From the NCBI GenBank assembly GCA_009746045.1, contig RPFO01001749.1, forward strand, positions 1-64,000: DNA of 64,000 bases. The letters are read 5' to 3'. This DNA is from Mesostigma viride. Taxonomy: Eukaryota; Streptophyta; Mesostigmatophyceae; Mesostigmatales; Mesostigmataceae. The notes beneath the pieces were generated by a model that saw nothing but the letters and a program-made list of their open reading frames with translations, ran no database searches and was not told the DNA's origin. Made by a program: the position numbers and the translations under genes. Below are positions 53,501 to 63,102 of this stretch, piece by piece. Every line of letters begins with the position of its first letter. Within the stretch, counting starts at the first letter, position 1.

Positions 53501-54148
53501 GTTGCTTGGGTGGCAGGCATTTCCAGGCCAGACCTTATGGTCATAGCCAGGTTGCCTGATGACATGCTGGTGGAGCTAGGGTCTGCCAAGGTGGCTGATC
53601 AGGTCAGGGCTTCATCTGGCATTCTGTTGTCTGCAGTGGATTTATCACAACCCATTTGCATGGAGCTGTATGTGGATAGCTCAATGGACAGCAGGCAGGT
53701 CTCCAAGGTCAGGGGCAGGGCTGCAGGGCTCTTTGTGCTCAGACAGGAAGGCCTGGGGAGTTTGGTGAGCTGGTTTAGTCGCCTGCACAAACGGGTGGCT
53801 GTCAGCAGTGATGTGGCAGAATGCAGGGCTATTTGTGAAGGCATTCACACAAGCCTTTATCTGAAGGAGTTGCTTCATCAGATGACTTCTAACACTCCTT
53901 GGCCACTTCAGGTTACCACTCTTCTAAAAACAGACTCCATGGGGATGGTGCAGTTTGTGCACAGGCAGATGGCCAGAAGTAGGGACTTGGATTATCTCCT
54001 TCTTAAGGAGTTGTCCTCCTTGGCCAATATTGAGCATATCCCTGGGGTTGACAATCCTGCTGATGCTTTGACCAAGCTAGTGCAGAAGGCAGCAGTGCAA
54101 TACAAGGTTCTTCAGTCTCTGATGGACCCATCTCAGCAAGCTGTCTAA
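50523..54148 (+). pseudogene. Q Pol, copy II (one frameshift before RT)
   Basis: Integrase and the retropepsin-like domain are in frame from the TGA to ~52687. There GAGGATGGATC replaces GAGGACTGGATC and shifts the frame. RT (HGDD) and RNase H are open from ~52706 to TAA at 54148. Otherwise it is nearly identical to 32187-35813. Confidence 0.88.
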
Positions 54149-55097
54149 GCTGGTGCATGGTTATAGGGCATTGGAGAGCAGATTGTGTGGTAGTGTCAGC
54201 ATTGTGACTGGCATAATACCTGTATTTTAGTCTGTACTAAGGCTCATGGACCATGGTACACTCACTCTGATTTTAATCAGGATACAGCCAGGTTTTGGCT
54301 GGGGTTCATGCTGTTGACTACACAAGGTTGACAGGTCCATTACAGACCATGTATTCTATTTTAAAAGAAATGTATATTTGTACATACTTCTCACAATGGT
54401 CTGGGAACCTTTATTCTGGGGTTTATAGGGCGGGGTTCGATTCCCTGGTATTATGTTTCTACAAGCTGGCCTGTTCAGGTGTTTGCCTGTTCAGACTTCC
54501 CTAGTTCCCCAGGGCAGGATTTAATTGTTGCCTATGTGTTTCATTTTGTCATTTGTTTGCTGTGGCAGTTTACCATCTGGCAAGTAGACGGGCGCCGTAA
54601 GACGGGCGCCAATAGACCCCTGTTGAGAGAATGACAGGCAAACTATTGTAATACGCCTTACTTTGTCAAGTGGTATTTTAATTGTCATGGATTTATTGTA
54701 CTTATATTGAATATGTACTGGGTTTTATGGGATTAGTATCTGGGATTAATGTAACTCACCGCCAGAAGGTCATTGTACTGGAGGCTCTACCGAGGTGATG
54801 GGATTAATTCCTGGAGAAGACCTCATAGAATTAACCTGTATGTATTTAATTTTGTGTGCTTCTAATATCTGGTGGTACTCTGTAATGCCACTTCCATAGG
54901 TTTTTATCCATTTCTCATGAATGGTTTTCCCTGTGGCAGATCTGTTTCTTTTCCAGTTCCTTAAAAGAAAGGGCTGGGGGAATGGCAATGGCCATTAAAG
55001 ACATCTGTTCAAGCTTCAAGCTGGAGTGAAGGACATTTCAAGCTACTTCAAGGGTCCCTGGCAGGGGATGTGATCCCTAAAGAAAAGAAGGGATTGG
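54149..55097 (+). other. Q 3' UTR, copy II (full length)
   Basis: 949 bp without an ORF. It contains the tRNA T-arm-like motif (~54428-54448), TTGTACATACTTCTCA (~54377-54392), the doubled GACGGGCGCC, and a purine-rich end (AAAGAAAAGAAGGGATTGG) abutting the 3' LTR as polypurine tract. Confidence 0.8.
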
Positions 55098-55714
55098 AGT
55101 TAACGTAAAGGATTTACGTTAGATGGATAGAGATTGTTACGCTCTTTCCAACGGCACCTTGAACGCCTCATTTGGTTAAGGAACGTAAAAGTTATGACGT
55201 TTCCTAGGCTGTGCCGACAGTACCCGGCGCGCCACTGTGGGCGCGTACGGACACAGGATGTACAAGTGTCACTTTGATAGTCCGCAGGACGTTGACAGGA
55301 CTTGTACAGGACTTGATGGTCAATTGATAGGTAGGCGCACTGTAGCGCGCCAGGACCTATGAGACAATTGATGCTGACTAGTGTACGGATAGGTCCACAG
55401 GACTAGCCGTATGGACAATTGATAGATCTGCGCGCCAAAGGCGTGCCAGAGTCTGTGTAATCAATTGATTGACAGTTCAGCTGTGACAGTGCAGCTGAAT
55501 ACTTGGACGCGTCCCTAGTAAGCTATATGAGTGACTTGGTCACACCGGGACGCTAGTTCTTGCGTGCACGTTCTCTTGGCACTGCGACCCTGTCGTCTGT
55601 GCTGCGTGCAGTCTTGGAAGTGACGTGACTTACGTCTGTGTTTCCTGATTGTTAATAAAGGCAACTTCCTGCAAGAACCATGGCGGAATTCGTGGCATTC
55701 TTACCCTCACAACT
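55098..55714 (+). repeat. Q 3' LTR, copy II (617 bp)
   Basis: AGTTAACGTAAAGG...CTCACAACT, followed by ATTAG (55715-55719), which then continues into P2 pol. Confidence 0.93.
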
Positions 55715-55719
55715 ATTAG

Positions 55720-56086
55720 CACTCAAGGTATGTACAGATCCCTTATGTACAGGAGGCACCAGGGTCGTGCCTGTCAGACTGTCTCCAGCCCTATCCTCAT
55801 CCTGACCATCCTGTGCCAGTCCTGCACGGTCAGAATGCTTCTGAGATCCACCTGGGTCCACATCACCAGGTCCTACCTCAGGCTCAGCACCGCCATGGCG
55901 GGCACGTTGGCGAGTAACCACTGCAGCTACAGCTGGCATACTCTCTGTGGTAACCAAGCTTGCCCCATCGTGTCCAATAGGCTCTTTCACTAGAGCATGG
56001 GGCTGCCCCTCACTGCTGTCACTAGCAGCTTCATTACACACCCCTGGGGGCACCCTCCAGGGTTCAGGGATGTGTGCAGGCTCATA
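55720..56086 (-). pseudogene. P2 Pol N-terminus, copy II
   Basis: The N-terminal ~120 residues of P2 Pol, from the position after the gag TGA (56087-56089) to the Q insertion. Low-complexity acidic and polar sequence with no protease motif. It joins to 47889 across Q. Confidence 0.85.
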
Positions 56087-56089
56087 TCA
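56087..56089 (-). other. In-frame TGA between P2 gag and pol
   Basis: CAT-TGA-TAT, the same as in both P1 copies, here after an intact Gag. Confidence 0.78.
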
Positions 56090-57274
56090 ATGATCAGCAG
56101 CCTTGCCCTTGCCCTTGTCCTGGGATGGACCAGCCTTGTCCTTGCTGCCACCCTGAGCTGGCTTGCTCTGACCTTCCTGCCTCAGGTACGAGGGACACTC
56201 ATTCCTGAAGTGACCCTTCCCCTGGCAGAAATAACATTCCACCTGACTGATGTCCCGTGAGGTCCCACTGCTGGGCCCAGCCTTGGGAGGACCACCCACC
56301 CTCTTGAAGTCAAACTGGGACTGTGGATGTCCCGACTTCGGCGGGGTCCCCCGTCCAGCCCTTCTGTCACGCCCCCTCCTGGACCTTCCTCGACCCCTTG
56401 AAGAGGTCTCAGGCCCTCTCGAGGACGCTGGGCCCCCGTGGCCCGATCCCCTCATGGACTTAACCGTGGGTTCAGTGGCCTCCTCATCATTCTGACGAGG
56501 GCGCTTACCCCCCACGTACTTGCCGCTGAAACACTCATACAACTGATCCGTCATGGCTGCCCAGCCATGGACCTGTCGCATGTGGATGGTCACATTATCC
56601 ATGGTGACCGGATCCAGTTGCAGCGACTTGAGAAAGTCGCCCATGGCCATCCGATCTGCGACGAAGAAGCCCTTGGCCATGGCGTCCTCCCTCAGCTTGA
56701 CGAAGTCTTCAAAGGCGTGGACCACTAGCTGCCCCTTGATGGGCTTGTAGTCCAGGTATTCTTGCTTCAGGTGGGACCCATCTATGGTCCTCTTGTCACT
56801 CAGGAACGACCTGAGTCGCGTCATAAACGCCGTCCAGGTGTCCCCCGCCGCATGTCGCTCCCGAACAAACTTGAACAGCCGCCTCGCCGACTGCCGTATG
56901 TAGGCACTAGACGCCAGGATGCGAAGCTTGTCACCGTTGTATATCTCAGTGTACAAGTTCATGTCCTCTAACATCCTCTCAGCATCCCGGGGCTGCCAAT
57001 TGTCCTTGATGGACTGAAACTGGCCTAGCACCGCGTACCCCTCAGCAACAGTTGGTCGCTTGGGCGCCGCTTGATCTGCGGCTGGCGCGTGCTGCCCGCC
57101 CTGCGATCCTTGGCTCTGATTATCTGGCACCTCAGCCTGGTCTCCCAGCGCCTGGCCGCCCCCGCGTCCATCGCGTCCACCGCGTCCATCGCGTCCATCT
57201 CGTCCATCCAGCCCAGCGCCGCGCCGCCCGAAGTCCATAAAGCCCGCTGGTTGGTTGATAGCTCCATCCTCCAT
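56087..57274 (-). CDS. P2 Gag (intact reference copy)
   Basis: 395 residues from MEDGAINQPAGFMDFG to TGA at 56089-56087. Residues ~25-45 are GRDGRDGRGG-type repeats coded by a GATGGACGCG-like DNA repeat. Residues ~75-250 are a helical Gag core (NWQPRDAERMLEDMNLYTEI, then FVADRMAMGDFLKSLQLD). Residues ~260-330 are Arg/Gly/Ser-rich. The CCHC knuckle (CYFCQGKGHFRNEC) is near 350-363, and the tail is Lys/Gly/Gln-rich. It probably forms the particle shell and packages RNA, as family analogy suggests. It is the only unbroken P Gag in the window. Confidence 0.88.
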   Translation of the reverse strand: MEDGAINQPAGFMDFGRRGAGLDGRDGRDGRGGRDGRGGGQALGDQAEVPDNQSQGSQGGQHAPAADQAAPKRPTVAEGYAVLGQFQSIKDNWQPRDAERMLEDMNLYTEIYNGDKLRILASSAYIRQSARRLFKFVRERHAAGDTWTAFMTRLRSFLSDKRTIDGSHLKQEYLDYKPIKGQLVVHAFEDFVKLREDAMAKGFFVADRMAMGDFLKSLQLDPVTMDNVTIHMRQVHGWAAMTDQLYECFSGKYVGGKRPRQNDEEATEPTVKSMRGSGHGGPASSRGPETSSRGRGRSRRGRDRRAGRGTPPKSGHPQSQFDFKRVGGPPKAGPSSGTSRDISQVECYFCQGKGHFRNECPSYLRQEGQSKPAQGGSKDKAGPSQDKGKGKAADH

Positions 57275-57376
57275 GATGGCCTCTGTTCAGATCTGCTACA
57301 GCCAGCCAAGTGGCTAAGCAGCAATTAAAGCAATATAAGCTACTGAACAAGAAAAGAAAGTGCCAAGTGTTACCAC

Positions 57377-58297
57377 TCAGGCAAGACCACCACGGCTGGC
57401 CCCAGGCGCGTCCTGGTTCTCCTTGTCGCTGTCGTCGTCGCTGTCGCTCACCACAATCAGCTCTGGTACCCTGCTACCTGCTGCGCCGTCGTCGACCCGC
57501 TGTCGGCCCGCTATGACTGAATCGTCACCGTTGGTAAAGTAGACAGGTGACAACCCGTCGTTGGCACCTCGCGGATTGTACGTTGGCACCTCGTGGTCGC
57601 CGAGTGCCTCGTCGCCTAGCCCAGCGACACCCCCTGCTCCTACCTCAAGGTCACTCTCGTACCTAAGAGGTGCAAACTCCTCCCAACGCGTCACACGAAC
57701 GCGAAGGGGCGGGGGCAGCTCCTGAAAAGGAACTCTTACTCGCTCTGGAAACCTGCCGACTCTTGTCGCGCGTTGTCCTCCGGCGATGGCTTCCGCTGTC
57801 GCCCCGACCTCTGCAAGCCGCCTGTGATGCTCCGCTCCGCGTCGTTCACGCCTAACTGGACCCGCTGCAACACCCTCGCCGCCGATGCCGCCTGCGAAAG
57901 CACGTGGTACTCCCGCGCCCGCTACTGTCGGCACAAACTCGTGTCGCCCTGCGCCAGCTGCCTCCGCAACCTCGCCTCGCCTTGCTGCCAACTCCGTCCG
58001 CACTCGCTCTGCTACTGCAGTAATCACCGTCTGGATGCCGACCAACCCGTGAAGCTCCTGCTCAAGGTCGTCGATGCTCCGGTGCTCCGGAATGACGATG
58101 GTTTGTACGTGTCGCAGAATTCGCTCCCAATCTTCGACCTGGTCGTCGACGAATTGCACGAAGCTGCGATTTACAGGCGGACGATCTGCAAGCAACAAAG
58201 ATAGATCCCGAACGACACGGCGTAATTCAGGAGAAATCGAACCCCCAGCAGACTGCCGAAACCGGAAATCCTGCTGCCGCTGTTCCTCCTGCACCAT
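57377..58297 (-). CDS. P ORF A, unknown protein upstream of gag (intact reference copy)
   Basis: 306 residues from MVQEEQRQQDFRFRQSAGG to TGA, ending ~100 bp before the gag ATG. I do not recognise a family. Residues ~25-110 are predicted helical (LRRVVRDLSLLLADRP; QTVITAVAERVRTELAARRG) and may form a coiled coil. The middle is Ala/Gly/Arg-rich. The C-terminus has an acidic patch (VPELIVVSDSDDDSDKENQD). ORF A and gag are in the same frame but several stops separate them. Family Q has an ORF at the same place with no clear sequence match. A structural or RNA-binding accessory protein is one possibility; the function is unknown. Confidence 0.6.
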   Translation of the reverse strand: MVQEEQRQQDFRFRQSAGGSISPELRRVVRDLSLLLADRPPVNRSFVQFVDDQVEDWERILRHVQTIVIPEHRSIDDLEQELHGLVGIQTVITAVAERVRTELAARRGEVAEAAGAGRHEFVPTVAGAGVPRAFAGGIGGEGVAAGPVRRERRGAEHHRRLAEVGATAEAIAGGQRATRVGRFPERVRVPFQELPPPLRVRVTRWEEFAPLRYESDLEVGAGGVAGLGDEALGDHEVPTYNPRGANDGLSPVYFTNGDDSVIAGRQRVDDGAAGSRVPELIVVSDSDDDSDKENQDAPGASRGGLA

Positions 58298-58390
58298 TCA
58301 CCACCAGACGAGCTCCTCTCGTCGCAAACGCTGCACACCGCAACCGGCAACGACCCTCCTGGCCGTTCCGCTGAGACTGGTTGTAATTTG

Positions 58391-59087
58391 AGTTAAGCTT
58401 CTTCGCACACGCAATGTGAAGGATATGGTTGCAATGCAGCAATGTGTGAATATGGTTGGAAACGGAGCTTTGTTAAATCGGATAATGTTTACAGCGCTCA
58501 ACACTTGAGGCTTGCACACGAGCTTGCCAAGTCAAGGCACAACACGTGAGGCGGGCTCGCAAGAGATGCCCATTTGGCACTGGCCTATTGTTTATATACT
58601 TGTGCACTGTGCTTGCTAGTCCTGAGCAGCCTAGGAGGCCTGCTCAGTAATAACACTCCCGGTACAGTATTCACTACCTGTACAGCGCCCAGCTCCTATA
58701 CAGTAGGTCTGCCATACAGGCACAGTGACCACAGAGTACAGTCACCACAGTGATTATTGCATCTGCACCTAGAAGTCCAGGACTAAGCCTGCGGTACCAA
58801 CAGACCACAGGTTAAGGTTCCTATTTCCTGCGTACGACGTATTAATCCAATACCGTCGTAGGTACAGCACCTAATTCCTGTCAGCCCAGGAATTACTGTC
58901 GACCCCATATGTCGTCGGCAAATATTCACGTCCGACTTAGAAGAACAGCCGGCTCGCGCTCGCGCGCGACCGGGAAGTCGGAACGCCATAACTTTCTTGA
59001 TACTCGTCGGAATGAACTCGTTCCGGTGCCGCTGGAATCGCAGAGATATGCCGAATCAGGATCACGCCAATGCGCTTGGCGTTAACT
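58391..59087 (-). repeat. P2 5' LTR, copy II (697 bp)
   Basis: Reversed P LTR. Its inner edge is followed on the minus strand by CAAATTACAACCAGTC, which does not begin with TGG, so no standard primer binding site is present. Confidence 0.93.
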
Positions 59088-59795
59088 AAGGCCTTGCCAG
59101 AGAAGATCACCCAGGCTGCAGGACCTGAGTTGAGAGGCATGTGGGCCTGGTTTGCCAGCATCTGTGGTCCGTCTTTGATGGTCCATAGCAGAATGCCTGA
59201 TGAGGTGCTTGAGGATGAGAAGCCTCGAGTCATAGCCCGGTTGGTGGAGAGTACCCCTGATCTGATTTTGTCTGGGATTGACTTTACCCAGCCTATCACC
59301 TTGGAGATCTTTGTTGACAGTTCCATGGATGCTCGCCAGGTTACCAAGGTCAGGGGGAGATCTGCTGCTCTGTTTGCTTTTTATCAGAGCAGGGCAAGTT
59401 TGTTCAGCTGGTACAGCAGACTGCAGAAGAGGGTCTGTATCAGTTCAGATGTGGCAGAATGCAGGGCCATATGCGAGGGGATCCAGTCCAGCCTGTACAT
59501 AAAGGAGTTAATGCTGGAGCTGGCTTCAGTTACCCCTTGGACCTTGCAGATGGAGACGTTGTTGCTAACAGACAGCATGGGTATGGTCCAGTTTGTTCAC
59601 AAGCAGCTGGCCAGGAGCCGGGACCTGGATTATTTGTTGCTGAAGGAGTTGGCCAGTTTGGTTGACTTGAAGCATATCCCTGGCGAGGAGAACCCTGCTG
59701 ATGCATTGACAAAGCTGCCACACAAGGCCCCAGCCCAGTACAATGTACTGAGGAAGCTCATGAATGCTGACTGTCAAGTCGGTCTATCTGTCTAA
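59088..59795 (+). pseudogene. P1 Pol, copy II, 3' part (end of RT and RNase H)
   Basis: Resumes P1 pol after P2: the duplicated AAGGC, then CTTGCCAGAGAAG. Encodes the RT C-terminus and the RNase H with IFVDSSMDAR, AECRAICEG, LTDSMG and DALTKLP, ending in TAA. With 40624-43511 it makes one complete pol. Compared with P2 it has D-F-T-Q for D-F-A-Q before the RNase H. Confidence 0.88.
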
Positions 59796-60543
59796 AAGCT
59801 GAGAGCTGGGTGCTTAAGACTCTGGATATCAGGCTGGGAGCTTGATTGTACATAATCCTGAGCACACCTTGAGGGGTGAGACATGTCTCTGGTGTGGGAA
59901 TGTCTGACATTGTCTCTGATGGAGAGATGTCTATCTGGGGTTTTCATCTCAGTCTGAGGTTTCCCCAGATCTGTGGTTTGTGGGCGGGGTTCGATTCCCT
60001 GGTGCCGTCTTAAGGCGGAGTTTCACGGACTGGCTGACCCATCCACCATGCTGGTGAGGTGGCGACAGGTCCCCTGATTTTCCACGGGTGGAACGAGTAT
60101 GGGAGCTTGTGTTTTGCATGTGCTTCGCGTAGATGTGGTGTCTGGTTCGATAAGGGGCAGCAGACCGGCGCCGACTCCCGTCTGGGGGTCAGCAATGTTT
60201 TCTGATGAGCTGTTGTGGGTGATCTGTGGGGTTTCGCCTAAGGTCCTGAAGGTTGTACATACTTCTCAAGTTCTTAACTGAACACCTATGGGCTGCCACA
60301 GTTGGCCAACCTCTTGTACATGGGTAACACAACGAGCCTCCCGTGAAGGGATAGGGACTCATTGTAATTTGTTTGTGCTCCTGAGCCAGTATGGGTGCTA
60401 TGTACATATAATAAGGAATCCAAGCTGACTGTCATGCCCAGCGGGTTGTGACTTGTAGTCTGGGGAGGATATCCAGTACCCATTGTGTGTGTTTGTATGT
60501 AGACTTGTGTGAGCTGCTACAGCTCAAGAAAAGAAAGGATTGG
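59796..60543 (+). other. P1 3' UTR, copy II
   Basis: 748 bp, no ORF. A ~290-bp part (about 59941-60231) is missing in P2 and contains GGCGGGGTTCGATTCCCTGG, a match to a tRNA T-arm/B box. It ends with CAAGAAAAGAAAGGATTGG, the polypurine tract. Confidence 0.78.
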
Positions 60544-61241
60544 AGTTAACGCCAAGCGCATTGGCGTGATCCTGATTCGGCATATCTCTGCGATTCCAGC
60601 GGCACCGGAACGAGTTCATTCCGACGAGTATCAAGAAAGTTATGGCGTTCCGACTTCCCGGTCGCGCGCGAGCGCGAGCCGGCTGTTCTTCTAAGTCGGA
60701 CGTGAATATTTGCCGACGACATATGGGGTCGACAGTAATTCCTGGGCTGACAGGAATTAGGTGCTGTACCTACGACGGTATTGGATTAATACGTCGTACG
60801 CAGGAAATAGGAACCTTAACCTGTGGTCTGTTGGTACCGCAGGCTTAGTCCTGGGCTTCTAGGTGCAGATGCAATAGTCACTGTGGACTGTGCTCTGTGG
60901 TCACTGTGCCTGTATGGCAGACCTACTGTATAGGAGCTGGGCGCTGTACAGGTAGTGAATACTGTACCGGGGGTGTTATTACTGAGCAGGCCTCCTAGGC
61001 TGCTCAGGACTAGCAAGCACAGTGCACAAGTATATAAACAATAGGCCAGTGCCAAATGGGCATATCTCTTGCTAGCCCGCCTCGCGTGTTGTGCCTTGAC
61101 TTGGCAAGCTCGTGTGCAAGCCTCAAGTGTTGAGCGCTGTAAACATTATCCGATTTAACAAAGCTCCGTTTCCAACCATATTCACACATTGCTGCATTGC
61201 AACCATATCCTTCACATTGCGTGTGCGAAGAAAGCTTAACT
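60544..61241 (+). repeat. P1 3' LTR, copy II (698 bp)
   Basis: Shares the CAATAGTCACTGTGGACTGT type with the copy I 5' LTR at 19287. It is followed by TGCATCACACTGG, the original right flank of P1. Confidence 0.93.
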
Positions 61242-61354
61242 TGCATCACACTGGATTTTTAGGTGGCATATCACACACATGATTACTGCTGATAGTGGAT
61301 GCATTCAAGTAGCGGTAATGACCAGTCCAGGATATAATGGCACGCAAACGCGAC
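61242..61354. other. Flank after nest copy II
   Basis: TGCATCACACTGG...CGCGACA, the same as 36573-36684. Confidence 0.8.
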
Positions 61355-61860
61355 ATTCATTCATTCATTCATTCATTCATTCATTCATTCATTCATTCAT
61401 TCATTCATTCATTCATTCATTCATTCATTCATTCATTCATTCATTCATTCATTCATTCATTCATTCATTCATTCATTCATTCATTCATTCATTCATTCAT
61501 TCATTCATTCATTCATTCATTCATTCATTCATTCATTCATTCATTCATTCATTCATTCATTCATTCATTCATTCATTCATTCATTCATTCATTCATTCAT
61601 TCATTCATTCATTCATTCATTCATTCATTCATTCATTCATTCATTCATTCATTCATTCATTCATTCATTCATTCATTCATTCATTCATTCATTCATTCAT
61701 TCATTCATTCATTCATTCATTCATTCATTCATTCATTCATTCATTCATTCATTCATTCATTCATTCATTCATTCATTCATTCATTCATTCATTCATTCAT
61801 TCATTCATTCATTCATTCATTCATTCATTCATTCATTCATTCATTCATTCATTCATTCAT
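61355..61860. repeat. (ATTC)n microsatellite, array 3, uninterrupted
   Basis: About 126 copies without a single break, in contrast to array 2 at the same position of the previous repeat unit. Confidence 0.98.
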
Positions 61861-62312
61861 AGACACGTGACTGCGTCACGTGAGCATAAGTCCTCAGTGG
61901 GAGGGGAACATGGGATGGAATGGATGGTGTAAGCTATCTAGTAGGTCCTACTGGTTACAAGGGTTACAAGGGTGTGGGCACCGCGGCCCGAACCGCTATG
62001 AACGCCATACGCGGTCACACGCGGAGCCCCCACAGACTTGGGGGTGGTCTCCTTCATCACTACTTGCCATCTATCCTTGCGTACCATCTGCCTCCATATT
62101 ACAGACAAACCCGGAGGCTGCCTGGTGGGTGTGAGCCCGTCACGTCTAGTGTAGCACATGTCCATGCCGAGTCTATCACGAAAAGTCCACGGGTGGCGGC
62201 CCTGCCGCACGCGGCCTGGGGCACGCCAGGAGAGGACATATCGCCCAGGCTGGGCGGGCTTGGTGCCAGCTAGTCTATCTGATGTGTCTACCTGATCTGT
62301 GCGGGCCAGGTG
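61861..62312. repeat. Spacer repeat S, copy 3
   Basis: AGACACGTGACTGCG...GGGCCAGGTG. A ~117-residue frame (61920-62273) is open but unrecognised and probably not coding. Confidence 0.85.
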
Positions 62313-63009
62313 AGTTAACGCCAAGCGCATTGGCGTGATCCTGATTCGGCATATCTCTGCGATTCCAGCGGCACCGGAACGAGTTCATTCCGACGAGTAT
62401 CAAGAAAGTTATGACGTTCCGACTTCCCGGTCGCGCGCGAGCGCGAGCCGGCTGTTCTTCTAAGTCGGACGTGAATATTTGCCGACGACATATGGGGTCG
62501 ACAGTAATTCCTGGGCTGACAGGAATTAGGTGATGTACCTACGACGGTATTGGATTAATACGTCGTACGCAGGAAATAGGAACCTTAACCTGTGGTCTGT
62601 TGGTACCGCAGGCTTAGTCCTGGACTTCTAGGTGCAGATGCAATAATCACTGTGGTGACTGTACTCTGTGGTCACTGTGCCTGTATGGCAGACCTACTGT
62701 ATAGGAACTGGACGCTGTACAGGTAGTGAATACTGTACCGGGGTGTTATTACTGAGCAGGCCTCCTAGGCTGCTCAGGACTAGCAAGCACAGTGCACAAG
62801 TATATAAACAATAGGCCAGTGCCAAATGGGCATCTCTTGCGAGCCCGCCTCACGTGTTGTGCATTGACTTGGCAAGCGCGTGTACAAGCCTCAAGTGTGT
62901 GAGCGCTGTAACATTATCCGATTTTAACAAAGCTCCGTTTCCAACCATATCACACATTGCTGCATTGCAACCATATCCTTCACATTGCGTGTGATAAGAA
63001 AGCTTAACT
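62313..63009 (+). repeat. P1 5' LTR, copy III (697 bp)
   Basis: AGTTAACGCC...AAGCTTAACT, nearly identical to 37628-38325, including GTGTGATAAGAAAGC. It has a few private changes (for example AGGTGATGTACC, GGAACTGGACGC). Confidence 0.92.
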
Positions 63010-63102
63010 CAAATTACAACCAGTCTCAGCGGAACGGCCAGGAGGGTCGTTGCCGGTTGCGGTGTGCAGCGTTTACGACGAGAGGAGCTCGTCTGGTGGT
63101 GA

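Larger units (their letters stand above)
47890..55714 (+). mobile_element. Q retrotransposon, copy II (both LTRs, frames broken)
   Basis: 7,825 bp from AGTTAACGTAAAGG to CCTCACAACT, flanked by ATTAG on both sides. ORF A, gag and pol each carry one or more single-base deletions relative to copy I. Confidence 0.94.
43512..59087 (-). mobile_element. P2 retrotransposon, copy II (complete apart from the Q insertion)
   Basis: Reverse P element with two 697-bp LTRs that look identical, ORF A, an intact Gag, and Pol interrupted only by Q. Without Q it would be about 7.75 kb long. It is flanked by AAGGC on both sides. Confidence 0.94.
37628..61241 (+). mobile_element. P1 retrotransposon, nest copy II (complete nest)
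   Basis: 5' LTR at 37628-38325 and 3' LTR at 60544-61241. P1 sequence is 38326-43511 and 59088-60543. P2 (43512-59087) lies in its pol, and Q (47890-55714) lies in P2. The left flank is GGGCCAGGTG but the right flank is TGCATCACACTGG, so the outer ends do not share a target duplication. This is expected if the copy arose by recombination between LTR elements rather than by a new insertion. Confidence 0.92.

Noticed and set aside
37628-61241. P1 copy II as an independent new insertion
   Set aside because: The outer flanks do not match (CCAGGTG left, TGCAT right), and P2 and Q sit at exactly the same bases as in copy I, so it is a duplication of the nest.
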